In this document: positions 18,077 to 29,006 of the stretch, in pieces
Numbering within the stretch: position 1 is the first letter of the stretch
Layout of the letters: every line of letters starts with the position of its first letter
Source: Rhodocyclaceae bacterium
GTDB lineage: Bacteria > Pseudomonadota > Gammaproteobacteria > Burkholderiales > Rhodocyclaceae
Length of the DNA: 64,000 bases
Assembly (NCBI GenBank): GCA_018261935.1
Contig: JAGTRP010000007.1
Span: 111,587 to 175,586 of the forward strand
Direction: 5' to 3'
Translations under genes and position numbers: made by a program
The notes under the pieces: generated by a model
Told to the model about the DNA's origin: nothing
Seen by the model: only the letters and a program-made list of their open reading frames with translations
The model's database searches: none

Positions 18077-19142
18077 ATGAATCGCCCATCGTCTCGCATG
18101 CCCCTCGTGGACGCCCTCAAGGCCGCCGCGTCCCAGCTCATCGTCCTCCACCACCTGGCAGCCTACGGCCCCCTGTCGGAAACCGTGCAGCAGGTCACGC
18201 CGAACCTCATCGCCTGGCTCTACGACTACGCCCGCATGGCGGTCCAGGTCTTCCTGGTGATCGGCGGCTTCCTGGCCGCCCGCAGCCTGGCTCCCCGGGG
18301 CGAGCCGACCTTCGCCTCTCCCCTGCGCCTGGTGGCCCGCCGCTACCGGCGCCTGGTGCTGCCCTACCTGGCCGCCGTAGGGCTCGCCATCGCCGCCGCC
18401 GCCCTGGCCCGGCGCTGGATGATCGACGATTTCATTCCCAATGCCCCGACCCTCGCCCAGTGGCTCGCCCATGCCACCCTCCTGCACAGTCTCCTTGGCT
18501 ATGAAGCCCTCTCGGCCGGGGTCTGGTACGTGGCCATCGACTTCCAGCTTTTCGCCCTGATGGTGGCCGCCCTCTGGCTCGGACGCCGCAGCCGTCTCCC
18601 CTGGGCTGCCCCCCTCCTGGTCCTGGCCCTCTCGGCCCTGGCCCTCTTCTGGTTCAACCGCAATGCCGACTGGGACAACTGGGCCCTCTACTTCTTCGGT
18701 TCCTATGGCCTCGGCGCCGCCGCCTGGTGGGCTTCCGGCCGGGGCCGCCTGGTGTCCTGGCTGGGGGTCATCGCCGCCATCGCCATCGCCGCCCTGATGG
18801 TGGATTTCCGCCTGCGCATCGCCATCGCCCTGGCGGTCGCCCTGGCCCTGGGCTTTGCCCAGCGCACCGGCTGGCTGGAAAGGTGGCCGGATATCCGGCC
18901 GGTGGCTTTCCTCGGACGCATCTCCTATTCCCTCTTCCTGGTGCACTTCCCGGTCTGCCTGGTGGCCAATGCCATTTTCGTCGAATACGATTTCGAGAGC
19001 GCCGGCAGCGCCGCCGTCGGCATGCTGCTCGCCTGGGGCACCAGCATCGCCGCCGGCGCCCTCTTCTACCGCTGGGTCGAGAGCACCGCCCCGAACTGGC
19101 GGATCGCCGGCTTCTTCCGGTTCCTCGCCGGCCGCCTGTCCC

Positions 19143-19171
<29 letters not shown>
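18077..19171 (+). CDS. Membrane acyltransferase, acyltransferase-3 (OafA) family
   Basis: 364 residues with about ten hydrophobic helices. The N-terminal family motif is present ([22 protein letters not shown], with the catalytic-type His pair), followed by [13 protein letters not shown] and, near the C-terminus, [12 protein letters not shown]. Family members transfer acetyl or other acyl groups to surface polysaccharides or lipids. There is no SGNH domain. Substrate cannot be told. A weak TTGCTG/TAGAAT pair (19-bp spacer, 18034-18064) precedes it. Its last 29 bp overlap the convergent aacS gene. Confidence 0.85.
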
Positions 19172-21089
<1,918 letters not shown>

Positions 21090-21205
21090 GGTGTCTCCTC
21101 TTTGCTTTGTCGTTGGACCACGGAGCCGGCCGGTTGGCAGTGCCCATCCATCATACAAAACATCCGGGCCGGCAAATGTCTTCCGGACGACGAAGCGGGG
21201 AGATT

Positions 21206-22183
21206 TCAGCCGCCCGCCTCGCCCTCGTCGGCGAAGCGGGCCGCCAGGTCGACGGCGGCCGGCACGGAGCCGTCCGCCAGGCGCATGCGGTTTTCCAGGT
21301 GGCGCTCGGAGGGCGCCAGCAGGCGCCGGTAGAGGTCCCGGCACAGGGAGCGCGCCTGCCGGCCCGGCCAGGCCGGAGGCAGCAGCACATCCGGCAGGCC
21401 GGGGTCCCGCAGGAGCAGGCGCCGGTAGTCATGGATGAGGAGGAGGCGCAGCAGGAAGGCCACCTCGTCGCCCGGCCCGTCCCCGGCGCCCGCTTCCAGC
21501 TGGGCGCGGATGGGCTCGTAGGCGGCGACGAAGCCGGCATAGGCCGCCGCCAGCTCCTCCAGGTTCCAGGCCCGGCGCACCAGGGCAGCGGCATCGGCGG
21601 CGCCGCCGGCCCCGGATTCCTGCGCCAGCATGGGCATGAGGCATCCCAGGCGGGGGCCAAGGCCCTCCACCACCAGGTCATCGAAGACGGCCTGAAGATC
21701 GGCGCCGGGATGGACGAAGCAATCGCTCCCCAGCATCCCGAAGCCGTGCCAGAACAGAGCCCGGCGCAAGGCTTCCCGTTCCCTGGCCGGGAGTTCGCCG
21801 ACCACCAGGACGAAGCGCCAGCGGCGGTCCCAGCGCGGCGCCCGGGCAGCGTAGATGAGGCGGGCCGCCTCCTCGAACCGCTGGCGGCCGCTGTCGGTCA
21901 GAAGGTAGTCGGCCCGCCGGCCCCGGCTCTCGGCCTGCAGCCATTCGTCCTTGGCGAGGCGGTAGACCGAGGTTCGCACCAGCCGCTCCGAGACCCCCAG
22001 GGGCTGCAGGAGCCGGATGAGGCTGCCGAGCCAGATGCGCCCTCCCCGGGGCAGCACCGCGTCGCCGAACAGGGAGATGATCAGGGAACCGGCCCGGACG
22101 CGGCTTTCCTGGCGGAAGGCGGCGAGGCGGCGGCCAAGGGGATCGGGCGGGGCGGACAGTGTCGATGCCATGGAGCGCCGCAT
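21206..22183 (-). CDS. PaaX family transcriptional regulator
   Basis: 325 residues from ATG 22183 (an ATG at 22171 is possible). PaaX architecture: N-terminal winged helix ([16 protein letters not shown], then [21 protein letters not shown]), the middle domain and the C-terminal part with [22 protein letters not shown]. PaaX of the phenylacetate pathway represses its genes and is released by phenylacetyl-CoA. No paa genes are here; the next gene in the same direction is aacS, so a CoA-thioester-sensing control of aacS is a reasonable guess. Divergent from the GT-B gene by 59 bp. Confidence 0.85.
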   Translation of the reverse strand: MRRSMASTLSAPPDPLGRRLAAFRQESRVRAGSLIISLFGDAVLPRGGRIWLGSLIRLLQPLGVSERLVRTSVYRLAKDEWLQAESRGRRADYLLTDSGRQRFEEAARLIYAARAPRWDRRWRFVLVVGELPAREREALRRALFWHGFGMLGSDCFVHPGADLQAVFDDLVVEGLGPRLGCLMPMLAQESGAGGAADAAALVRRAWNLEELAAAYAGFVAAYEPIRAQLEAGAGDGPGDEVAFLLRLLLIHDYRRLLLRDPGLPDVLLPPAWPGRQARSLCRDLYRRLLAPSERHLENRMRLADGSVPAAVDLAARFADEGEAGG

Positions 22184-22242
22184 CTTATCCCAATCCGGCC
22201 GGTATGATGACGCCCTCAGCCCCTTGCCGCCCCCCAACGCAG

Positions 22243-23316
22243 ATGCACCTGTTCACCGACATTTCCTCCCATGGCTTCGGCCACCTCGCCATCACCGCTC
22301 CGGTCCTGAACGCCCTGGCGGAAATGCTGCCCGGCCTGCGGCTGACGGTGCGCAGCCGAGTGCCTGCCGCCAAACTGCGGGAACGCATCCAGGCCCCCTT
22401 CGAGCTCGTCGACGGCGCCACCGACTTCGGCTACGTCATGGTGGACGCCCTCGCCATCGACCGGGAGGCCACCGCCCTCGCCTACCGTCGGGCCCATGCC
22501 GACTGGGAACGGGCGGTCGAAGCGGAAGCCGTTTTCCTGCAAGGCCTAGCGCCGCAGTATGTGCTCACCAACGTCAGCTACCTGCCCCTGGCCGGAGCGG
22601 CCCGGGTCGGCATTCCGGCAGCGTCCCTGTGCTCCCTCAACTGGGCCGATCTCTTCGCCCACTTCTTCGGCGCCGAGCCCTGGGCCGCCCCCATCCATTC
22701 CCAGATGCTAGCCGCCTACCGCTCGGCCCGGGCCTTCCTGCGCGCCACGCCGGGCATGCCCATGGCGGATCTCGAGCGCATCGTCCCGGTGGCGCCCATC
22801 GCCAGGCTGGGCCGACGCCACGACCTGGGACTCGGCGAAGGCGTCCGGGCGGTCCTGTTGTCCATGGGCGGCATCGATCACCGCCTGCCGGTGGAAGATT
22901 GGCCCTGCGATCCCGGACTGCGCTGGCTGGTGCCCGAGTCCTGGGGCGTCAGGCATCCCCAGGCCCTGGCGGCCGAGTCCTTCGGCCTCTCCTTCACCGA
23001 TCTCCTGTGCTCGGTAGACGCGGTGGTGACCAAGCCGGGCTACGGGACGTTTACGGAGGCGGCCTGCAACGGCACCCCGGTGCTCTACCAGCGGCGGGCC
23101 GATTGGCCGGAGCAGGATTGCCTCATCGACTGGCTGGCGGAGGCCGGGCGCTGCCGCCAAGTGGGCCCGGCCACCCTGGCGGGGGAAGGCTTGGCGGAGG
23201 CGTTGGCCGACCTCTGGGCGCTGCCGCCCAGGCCGCTGGTGCCCCCCTCCGGAGGGGAGGAAGCGGCGGCCTTCCTGGCGCGGGAACTTAGAGTGGCTTG
23301 CAGCCGAAGCGCTTGA
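22243..23316 (+). CDS. GT-B fold glycosyltransferase-like protein
   Basis: 357 residues. The start MHLFTDISSHGFGHLAI has the glycine-rich HGFGH loop seen in MurG/UGT-type GT-B enzymes. The C-terminal half has VVTKPGYGTFTEAACNGTPVLYQ, matching the nucleotide-sugar site pattern (KPGYGT..EA...G.P). No membrane helix or signal peptide, so cytoplasmic or peripheral. Acceptor and donor are unknown, and no sugar genes are next to it. No strong ribosome site precedes the ATG. Its end overlaps the convergent maf gene by 29 bp. Confidence 0.65.
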   Translation: MHLFTDISSHGFGHLAITAPVLNALAEMLPGLRLTVRSRVPAAKLRERIQAPFELVDGATDFGYVMVDALAIDREATALAYRRAHADWERAVEAEAVFLQGLAPQYVLTNVSYLPLAGAARVGIPAASLCSLNWADLFAHFFGAEPWAAPIHSQMLAAYRSARAFLRATPGMPMADLERIVPVAPIARLGRRHDLGLGEGVRAVLLSMGGIDHRLPVEDWPCDPGLRWLVPESWGVRHPQALAAESFGLSFTDLLCSVDAVVTKPGYGTFTEAACNGTPVLYQRRADWPEQDCLIDWLAEAGRCRQVGPATLAGEGLAEALADLWALPPRPLVPPSGGEEAAAFLARELRVACSRSA

Positions 23317-23896
23317 GGAGCAGCGCGGTTTCGCACACCGGCAGGCCCATGACCCCGGTATAGCTACCGGAGAGATGCTCCACGAACATCCCGGCCCGGC
23401 CCTGGATGCCGTAGGCCCCTGCCTTGTCCAGGGGCTCGCCGCTGGCGGCGTAGCGGCGGATTTCCTCGTCCTCCAGTTGCCGGAAACGCACCTCGCTGCG
23501 GCTGAGGGCGTACTCCGTGCGGCCCCGGAAGTGCACGGCCACCCCGGTCAGGACCACATGGGTGCGGCCCGAAAGGTGACGCAGGATAGCCACCGCATCG
23601 GCCTCGTCCTCGGGCTTGCCGATGATGCGGCCGTCCATTTCCAGGGTGGTGTCGGCGGACAGCACCGGCTGGGCCACGAGGCGGCGCAGGGCGATCAGGC
23701 TCCAGCCGTGTTCCGCCTTGGCCCGGGCCAGGCGTTCCACGTAATCCGGCGCGGCCTCCCCCGGCAGCGGGGTTTCATCGACCTCGGGGTCGGCCCGGGG
23801 GCCGGAACGGAACAGCAGGGTGTCGAAGGGCACGCCGATCTGGTGCAGCAACTCCCGGCGGCGGGGGCTGCGAGAAGCCAGGTAGATACGCATCAT
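23288..23896 (-). CDS. maf: Maf-like nucleoside triphosphate pyrophosphatase (YhdE type)
   Basis: 202 residues. ASRSPRRRELL is the N-terminal SxRR substrate motif; SADTTLEMDGRIIGKP carries the catalytic Asp, and DKAGAYGIQGRAGMF the conserved Lys/Gln residues. This combination marks the dTTP/UTP-specific subgroup, which hydrolyses non-canonical or excess pyrimidine nucleotides. Its ATG overlaps the rlmH stop by 4 bp (ATGA). It is the last gene of the nadD-rsfS-rlmH-maf operon. Confidence 0.92.
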   Translation of the reverse strand: MMRIYLASRSPRRRELLHQIGVPFDTLLFRSGPRADPEVDETPLPGEAAPDYVERLARAKAEHGWSLIALRRLVAQPVLSADTTLEMDGRIIGKPEDEADAVAILRHLSGRTHVVLTGVAVHFRGRTEYALSRSEVRFRQLEDEEIRRYAASGEPLDKAGAYGIQGRAGMFVEHLSGSYTGVMGLPVCETALLLKRFGCKPL

Positions 23897-24363
23897 CCCT
23901 CCCGGTGATAGGGGTGGTTCTTGAGCACGCTCATGGCCCGGTAGAGCTGCTCGCAGAGGATCAGCCGGGCGAGGCCGTGGGGCAGGGTCAGGCTGGAAAG
24001 GCGGATGCAGTCGTCGGCCAGGTCCTTCAGTTCCTGGTCGAGGCCGTCGGCGCCGCCGATCAGCAGCGCCGTGTCGCGCCCGTCCTGCATCCAGGCCTCC
24101 AGGCGGCGGGCGAGCTTCAGGGTGGTGAGGTCATCCCCCCGCTCGTCCAGGACCACCAGACGACTGGCGGCCGGCACGGCATCGCGGATGCGGCCCTTTT
24201 CGGCCGCCAGGAGCTGTTCCCGGGTCTTGGAACCGCGGGGCTCGGGCTTGATTTCGACAACGGCGGTGGCGAGTTCCCGGGGCATGCGCTTGACGTATTC
24301 GGCGCAGCCCTCGGCCACCCAGTCCGGCTGGCGATGGCCGACGGCCACCACGGTCAGCCTCAT
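23893..24363 (-). CDS. rlmH: 23S rRNA pseudouridine1915 N3-methyltransferase
   Basis: 156 residues, matching the 155 of E. coli RlmH. SPOUT fold with the SAM-binding knot LLIGGADGLDQELKDLAD and the C-terminal LPHGLARLILCEQLYRAMSVLKNHPYH (conserved tail). It methylates pseudouridine 1915 in helix 69 on the assembled 70S ribosome. The start at 24363 was chosen because it overlaps the rsfS stop by 4 bp and gives the family length and the standard MRLTVVAVGH start. Confidence 0.95.
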   Translation of the reverse strand: MRLTVVAVGHRQPDWVAEGCAEYVKRMPRELATAVVEIKPEPRGSKTREQLLAAEKGRIRDAVPAASRLVVLDERGDDLTTLKLARRLEAWMQDGRDTALLIGGADGLDQELKDLADDCIRLSSLTLPHGLARLILCEQLYRAMSVLKNHPYHREG

Positions 24364-24722
24364 GCAGCCGCGGCCTCGCCCGAGGGACGATGCCGGCTCG
24401 GCGACGCCTGCCAGAGCTCTTCCAGGTTGTAGTAGTTGCGGATCGCCGGCTGCATGACATGCACGACGATGTCGCCCAGGTCCACCAGGACCCATTCGCC
24501 GTTGTCTTCCCCTTCGATGGAGACGATTTCGCCGCCGGCCTCTCGGACCTTGTCCTGGACGTTGCGGGCGAGGGATTTGACCTGGCGGTTCGAGTCGCCG
24601 GAGGCGATCACGATGCGGTCGAACATGGCGGTGAGCTTGGTGGTGTTGATAACTTCGATGTCGCGGCCCTTGATATCTTCGAGGGCGGAAACGACGATTT
24701 TCTGCAATTTACGGACGTCCAT
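24360..24722 (-). CDS. rsfS: Ribosome silencing factor
   Basis: 120 residues. RsfS/DUF143 pattern: MDVRKLQKIVVSALEDIKG, the core IVIASGDSNRQVKSLARNV and the segment EWVLVDLGDIVVHVMQPAIRNYYNLEELW. It binds ribosomal protein uL14 and blocks subunit joining when nutrients are short. The C-terminal tail beyond LEELW is short and Ala-rich. Start overlaps the nadD stop as TGATG, and the stop overlaps rlmH by 4 bp, so translation is coupled throughout. Confidence 0.95.
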   Translation of the reverse strand: MDVRKLQKIVVSALEDIKGRDIEVINTTKLTAMFDRIVIASGDSNRQVKSLARNVQDKVREAGGEIVSIEGEDNGEWVLVDLGDIVVHVMQPAIRNYYNLEELWQASPSRHRPSGEAAAA

Positions 24723-25372
24723 CAGGCATTTCTATAAAGGTGGTGGGTTGCAATATAGTCGAGGACCGCTGCCGGCAGCAAATAGCGGGCACTGCGGCCC
24801 TGGGCCAGGAGTTGCCGGATCTGGGTGGCGGAAATGGCCAACTGGGTCATGGCAAAGGTGGTGATGCCGCCGGCCGGCTGGTGCCCCAGGCCGGACGGGG
24901 CGATGCGGCGGGCGGTGAATTGCGCCGCCAGCGCCGGCGGCAGGCCCGCCGGCTCCACCGGGAAGCCGGGGCGGTGGGCGACGGCGATATGGGCAAGGCC
25001 GAAGAGATCCTGCCAGCGATGCCAGGTCGGCAGGCCGGCAAAGGCATCGGCCCCGACCAGGAGAACCAGGGACCGCTCCCAGCCGTATTCGGCCCGCAGC
25101 CGTTCCAGGGTGAGGACCGTGTAGCTGGGCCGGGCTGCTTCCACCTCGGCGTCGTCCAACTGGAAGGCGGGTTGGTCGGCGATGGCGAGCCTAACCATGT
25201 CGAGCCGGTGGGCGGCCGTGACCCGCGGTGCCCCACGATGGGGCGGCTGGCCGGCGGGGATCCAGAGAATGGCGGAAAGGCCGAGATGGTCCAGGGCTTC
25301 CTCGGCCAGGCGCAGATGGCCAAAATGGATGGGGTCGAAGGTGCCCCCGAAGATTCCCAGGGGCTCAAGCAC
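24722..25372 (-). CDS. nadD: Nicotinate-mononucleotide adenylyltransferase
   Basis: 216 residues, GTG start. Nucleotidyltransferase motif GIFGGTFDPIHFGHLRLAEEA with the GxFDPxHxGH signature, and the second motif ISATQIRQLL (ISxTxIR) near the C-terminus. It adenylates nicotinate mononucleotide in NAD synthesis. The 5' end overlaps the preceding membrane-protein gene by 8 bp, so the operon may begin further upstream than nadD. Confidence 0.95.
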   Translation of the reverse strand: MLEPLGIFGGTFDPIHFGHLRLAEEALDHLGLSAILWIPAGQPPHRGAPRVTAAHRLDMVRLAIADQPAFQLDDAEVEAARPSYTVLTLERLRAEYGWERSLVLLVGADAFAGLPTWHRWQDLFGLAHIAVAHRPGFPVEPAGLPPALAAQFTARRIAPSGLGHQPAGGITTFAMTQLAISATQIRQLLAQGRSARYLLPAAVLDYIATHHLYRNA

Positions 25373-26138
25373 TGTCGGAAATGGTAAACACGTCGCGGTA
25401 GCTGACGTAGAAGCTGGCGAAGACGGTGGGCGCTACCACCAGCACCATAGGTACAGTCACCAGGGTGGCGAGAAAGTTCTGGGCGCCCGGAAAAAGAGTC
25501 AGCAGGAGCCCGAGGACCATGCCGGGCCCGATGGCGGCCACCCCCAGGAGGCCGAGGCCATAGACGACGAAGGGCCGCCAGTTGAGCCAGCAGGCCACGA
25601 AACTGAAGAACAGCGCCTTGAACACCGGCAGCTTGTGCCAGGCGGCCAGGACCGGCGCGTACCAGTAGGCCATCAGCACCGGCACCAGGAGCGTCATGAC
25701 CAGGGCAAAAGGCAGAAGCAGGCGGCCGCCGGCGACGGCTTCCGGATCCACCGGTTTGGTGGAGAGCATGAAGCGCAGGAGGTCGCCCCCATCCACCAGT
25801 GTGGATAGGCCGAGGATGCCCAGGGTGGCGACCAGGTAGAGGGCGCCCAGGGCGGTGAGTGCCCGGGGGTTGTCCTTGAGGCTGCCGAACAGGGTGGGAA
25901 GCCCCACCGGCTCGCCCCGCTCCAGGTCCCGGCAAGCCTGCATCAGTCCCACCGAGAGGCCGGGAATGGCGAGGGAAGCGAGCACCGCCCCGAGGATGGG
26001 GACCACGTTGAGGAGCAGGATGGTGAACCAGTAGGAAATGACCAGCAGGACCAGCAACGGCGGGTTGCGGCGGAAGATGGCGAAGCCGTCGACGAGCCAG
26101 CGCCAGCCGGCGGCGGCGGGAAGGGTCTGGGCTCTCAC
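25365..26138 (-). CDS. BPSS1780 family membrane protein (copy 1)
   Basis: 257 residues starting at GTG with GGAGG upstream. Six or so hydrophobic helices; the family features are the N-terminal GWRWLVDGFAIFRRNPPLL, a Pro/Gly-rich first loop and the C-terminal FYVSYRDVF, which matches the end of the neighbouring paralogue (ALYASYRDVFV). The family is confined mainly to betaproteobacteria and has no known function. Position immediately before nadD with an 8-bp overlap. Confidence 0.8.
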   Translation of the reverse strand: MRAQTLPAAAGWRWLVDGFAIFRRNPPLLVLLVISYWFTILLLNVVPILGAVLASLAIPGLSVGLMQACRDLERGEPVGLPTLFGSLKDNPRALTALGALYLVATLGILGLSTLVDGGDLLRFMLSTKPVDPEAVAGGRLLLPFALVMTLLVPVLMAYWYAPVLAAWHKLPVFKALFFSFVACWLNWRPFVVYGLGLLGVAAIGPGMVLGLLLTLFPGAQNFLATLVTVPMVLVVAPTVFASFYVSYRDVFTISDSA

Positions 26139-26153
26139 TCAGGCCTCCCGCCG

Positions 26154-26206
26154 GGCCGCCCCAAGGGGGCCTGCGCCCCCGCGGGGGGCAGCGAAGCGTG
26201 GGGGCT
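26154..26206. repeat. GC-rich extragenic repeat of the betaproteobacterial type
   Basis: The 75-bp gap between the two membrane-protein genes contains a run of C4/G5 blocks with a hairpin GCCCCC-GCG-GGGGGC (26175-26189) followed by a GCGAAGCG block. This composition and order resemble the palindromic intergenic elements scattered in many Burkholderiales-like genomes. Only one copy was noticed in the window. Assignment is from memory of the pattern, not from a search. Confidence 0.45.
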
Positions 26207-26213
26207 GTCCATT

Positions 26214-26960
26214 TCAGACCGCCACGAAGACATCGCGATAGGAAGCGTAAAGCGCCCCCGACAGGACAGGAATGAGGACCAGGAAGCCAAGGCCGAGGAG
26301 CAGGGCCGAGAAGAAGAAGAGAACGATCAGGATGACTCCATAGACCAGGAAGGGGAGCCAGTTCTTCAAGCAGGCGTAGAAACTCGCCCGCATGGCGTCC
26401 ATGGGCGTCATGAGATTGAAGAAGACCAGGGCCGGCGCGAACCAGACCGCCATGAAGACCGGCGTGGCGAGGACGAGGATGAGAAGGGCGCCGAGGAGGA
26501 AGCCGCCGAACATGAGGCCGAAGCCCATGACCGAGCCCTTCACCACGCCCCCGGCGATTCCGCCTCCCACCACCACGGCCACCAGCACGCCGATGGCGAA
26601 GATGGCCACGGCGTAGATGACGCCCACCATGATGAGGTTGCCGGTATTCTCCTTGAAGCCGATGAAGAGGTCGGCGATTTCCGGCGTTGCGCCTTCCGAC
26701 TGCCGCCGGCACAGTTGCAGGAGGCCCGCCCCCAGCACCGGCAGGAGCAACTGGCTGGCCAGCTGGCCCACCAGGGGGACGATGGACAGGGCGAAGAGGA
26801 TGACCAGGGTGAGCACGGCGCAGCCGATCCAGACGCCTGGATTGGCGGCGAACAGGGCCCAGCCCTGGCGCAACCAGTCGAAGCAGGCGCCGGCGTCCAC
26901 GGTGCGGCTGGCGCCATCGAAGGCCTTGGGGGCCACGGGGAATTGCGGGGGAGTTTCCAT
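26214..26960 (-). CDS. BPSS1780 family membrane protein (copy 2)
   Basis: 248 residues, multi-helix. N-terminus METPPQFPVAPKAFDGASRT is followed by a DAGACFDWLRQGWALFAANP segment that parallels copy 1 (LVDGFAIFRRNP). Ends in SGALYASYRDVFVAV. Several Gly/Val-rich helices (about 105-160) and a helix pair near the end. Function unknown. With copy 1 it forms a tandem pair, diverged enough that the duplication is old. Confidence 0.8.
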   Translation of the reverse strand: METPPQFPVAPKAFDGASRTVDAGACFDWLRQGWALFAANPGVWIGCAVLTLVILFALSIVPLVGQLASQLLLPVLGAGLLQLCRRQSEGATPEIADLFIGFKENTGNLIMVGVIYAVAIFAIGVLVAVVVGGGIAGGVVKGSVMGFGLMFGGFLLGALLILVLATPVFMAVWFAPALVFFNLMTPMDAMRASFYACLKNWLPFLVYGVILIVLFFFSALLLGLGFLVLIPVLSGALYASYRDVFVAV

Positions 26961-26969
26961 AAGCGAATG

Positions 26970-27896
26970 CTATCCGGCGGTGCCCCCAGGGGCAAGCCGC
27001 AAGCGCTCCAGCAGGTTGCCGAAATGGGCGGGGTCCTTGACGGTAACCACCTCCCCGGGGCGGGGATGGTGGCGATCGTCCAGGCGGGACAGCCAGAAGC
27101 GCAGGGCGGCGGCGCGCCGCATGGCCGGCCAGGCGGCGGTTTCCGCCGCCGTCAGGGAGCGTTCGCCGGCGTAGCCCGCCAGCAGGGCGGCGAGGCCGGC
27201 GGCGTCGAAGCACCAGTCGTTGGCCGCCACCGCCAAGTCGAAGAGAAGCCAGTCCTCGCCGGCAAAATAGAAATCCAGCACCCCCGACAGGCGGCCGTCG
27301 GCTGTCCACAGCACATTGTCCCGGAAAAGGTCGGCGTGGATCACGCCCCGGGGCAGGGAGCCGAAATCCTGGGCGGCCTGGAAGGCCAGCTCATCGGCCA
27401 GGAGGGCGTGCTCGGCCGGGGGCAGAAGGGGCTGGAGGCGCAAGCCGGTGGCCTGGCGCCAGGCCGCTCCCCGGGGGTTGGGCAGGGGCGCCGGGAAATC
27501 CGCCGCCAGGCGATGGAGCCGGGCCAGGGTGGCGCCGATAGCGCGGCAATGTTCGGGGCCCGGGGTATCCACGCCAGCGCCTTCCAGGCGGGTCACCAGG
27601 GCCGCCGGCTTGCCGGCCAGGGGCCGCCACAGGGCGCCGGAATCATCCGGCCGGGGCTGGGGACAGGGAAAGCCCCGGGCCGCCAGATGGGCCATGAGGC
27701 GCAGGTAGAAATCGAGCTCGGCCGCCTGCAGGCGCTCGAACAGGGTCAGGACCCAGCGCCCGCCGCCGGTGCCGACGAAGTAGTTGGAATTCTCGACGCC
27801 AGCGGCGATGCCGGCCAGGTCGACGAGTTCGCCAACCTTGAAGGAACGAAGCCAGGCCGCCAGTTCCTGGCGGCCGACCGCGGTATAGACGGACAA
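26970..27896 (-). CDS. thrB: Homoserine kinase (ThrB2, choline-kinase-like fold)
   Basis: 308 residues. The start codon is TTG (MSVYTAV), since no ATG occurs early and the family begins at this point. Aminoglycoside phosphotransferase-like kinase: nucleotide loop GIAAGVENSNYFVGT, catalytic loop GVIHADLFRDNVLW and metal site LDFYFAGEDWLLFDLA. It phosphorylates homoserine for threonine synthesis. The DUF2782 gene is 3 bp upstream in the same direction, and the BPSS1780 copy 2 gene starts 9 bp downstream. Confidence 0.92.
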   Translation of the reverse strand: MSVYTAVGRQELAAWLRSFKVGELVDLAGIAAGVENSNYFVGTGGGRWVLTLFERLQAAELDFYLRLMAHLAARGFPCPQPRPDDSGALWRPLAGKPAALVTRLEGAGVDTPGPEHCRAIGATLARLHRLAADFPAPLPNPRGAAWRQATGLRLQPLLPPAEHALLADELAFQAAQDFGSLPRGVIHADLFRDNVLWTADGRLSGVLDFYFAGEDWLLFDLAVAANDWCFDAAGLAALLAGYAGERSLTAAETAAWPAMRRAAALRFWLSRLDDRHHPRPGEVVTVKDPAHFGNLLERLRLAPGGTAG

Positions 27897-27899
27897 GAC

Positions 27900-28244
27900 T
27901 TACCAGCTATGAATGACCCACATGGGCGGCTTGGTCACCGGCCCCACCGTATCGGCCTGGACGAAATTGCCATCGCCCTTGAAGTCCACCAGGTAGAAGG
28001 GCACGCCGCCCACCGGAGTGACCTTGATCATGTAGAGCTTCCCGTTGGCGCGGAATTCCTCCCGGGTCTCCTTTTCGTTGCGGACGATGGTGACCTGGGG
28101 CTCGATGGCGGCATCGAAGGCTTCCATCCCCGGCGGAGGCGGCGGCACCGCCGGCAGGGGCTGGAGATCGGCGGGCTTGCCCGCCTGCGCCCAGACATTC
28201 AGGGCAGCGAGGAGCACGAGGGGGAGAAGTCGCTGGGGACGCAT
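27900..28244 (-). CDS. DUF2782 periplasmic protein
   Basis: 114 residues with a signal peptide (MRPQRLLPLVLLAALNVWAQA), a proline-rich linker (PLPAVPPPPPGME) and a small beta-rich domain ending in KPPMWVIHSW. The pattern ITKxEY-like strands and the YLVDFKGDGNF turn match DUF2782, common upstream of thrB in betaproteobacteria. Secreted to the periplasm; role unknown. Confidence 0.85.
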   Translation of the reverse strand: MRPQRLLPLVLLAALNVWAQAGKPADLQPLPAVPPPPPGMEAFDAAIEPQVTIVRNEKETREEFRANGKLYMIKVTPVGGVPFYLVDFKGDGNFVQADTVGPVTKPPMWVIHSW

Positions 28245-28277
28245 GGCAAATCCTTGTTGTTTGGCCGCTGGATTTTA

Positions 28278-29006
28278 TTACAAGTTCAGCATCATCTCGT
28301 GCTCGTTCGGCAGGGGGCCGAAGGGGCGGGCTTCGTAGTGCCTGAAAATGGCTTCGACGATCTGGTCCGGCTCGTCGATGACCTGGATGAGGTCCACGTC
28401 GGCGGTCTCGATCATCTTCTCCTCCACCAGCCGGGTCTTGAACCATTCCACCAGGCCGCTCCAGAAGCTGGAGCCCACCAGGATGAGGGGGATCTTGCGG
28501 CTCTTGCCGGTCTGGATGAGGGTAAGCGCCTCCAGCACCTCGTCCAGGGTGCCGAAGCCCCCGGGCATGACCACGTAGGCGCTGGCGAAGCGCACGAACA
28601 TGTACTTGCGGGCGAAGAAGTGGCGAAAAGTCTGGGAGACATCCTGGTAGGGGTTGGCCCGCTGCTCGTGGGGCAGCTGGATGTTGAGGCCCACCGCCGG
28701 CGACTTGCCGTGGAAGGCGCCCTTGTTGGCGGCCTCCATGATGCCGGGGCCGCCGCCGGAGATGACCGAGAAGCCGGCATCGGAGAGCAGCCGGGCGATG
28801 CGCTCGGTGAGCTCGTAATAGGCGTGCCCCGGGGCCACCCGGGCGCTACCGAAGATGCTCACCGCCGGCCGGATGGAGGACAGCCGTTCGGTGGCCTCCA
28901 CAAACTCTGACATAATGCCGAAGATCCGCCAGGATTCCCGTGCCGACACGCCTTGAATGAGGCTGTCGGAGTCCGCCGGCCGAATGAAAGTGTTCTGTTC
29001 TGTCAT
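28278..29006 (-). CDS. LOG family (TIGR00730-type) Rossmann protein
   Basis: 242 residues from ATG 29006. Contains the LOG signature: SIFGSARVAPGHAYYE, SGGGPGIMEAANKGAF (the GGGxGxM nucleotide loop) and MPGGFGTLDEVLEALT (PGGxGTxxE catalytic). Such proteins hydrolyse the nucleotide N-glycosidic bond (cytokinin-activating phosphoribohydrolase or nucleotide 5'-monophosphate nucleosidase activity). The start codon abuts the polA start codon on the other strand with no base between them; a later start at MSEFVEATERL is possible and would leave about 90 bp. Confidence 0.85.
   Translation of the reverse strand: MTEQNTFIRPADSDSLIQGVSARESWRIFGIMSEFVEATERLSSIRPAVSIFGSARVAPGHAYYELTERIARLLSDAGFSVISGGGPGIMEAANKGAFHGKSPAVGLNIQLPHEQRANPYQDVSQTFRHFFARKYMFVRFASAYVVMPGGFGTLDEVLEALTLIQTGKSRKIPLILVGSSFWSGLVEWFKTRLVEEKMIETADVDLIQVIDEPDQIVEAIFRHYEARPFGPLPNEHEMMLNL

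Noticed and set aside
26715..28910. 731-codon plus-strand frame across the thrB region
   Set aside because: Shadow frame opposite the BPSS1780 copy, thrB, DUF2782 and LOG genes, all of which have clear family motifs.
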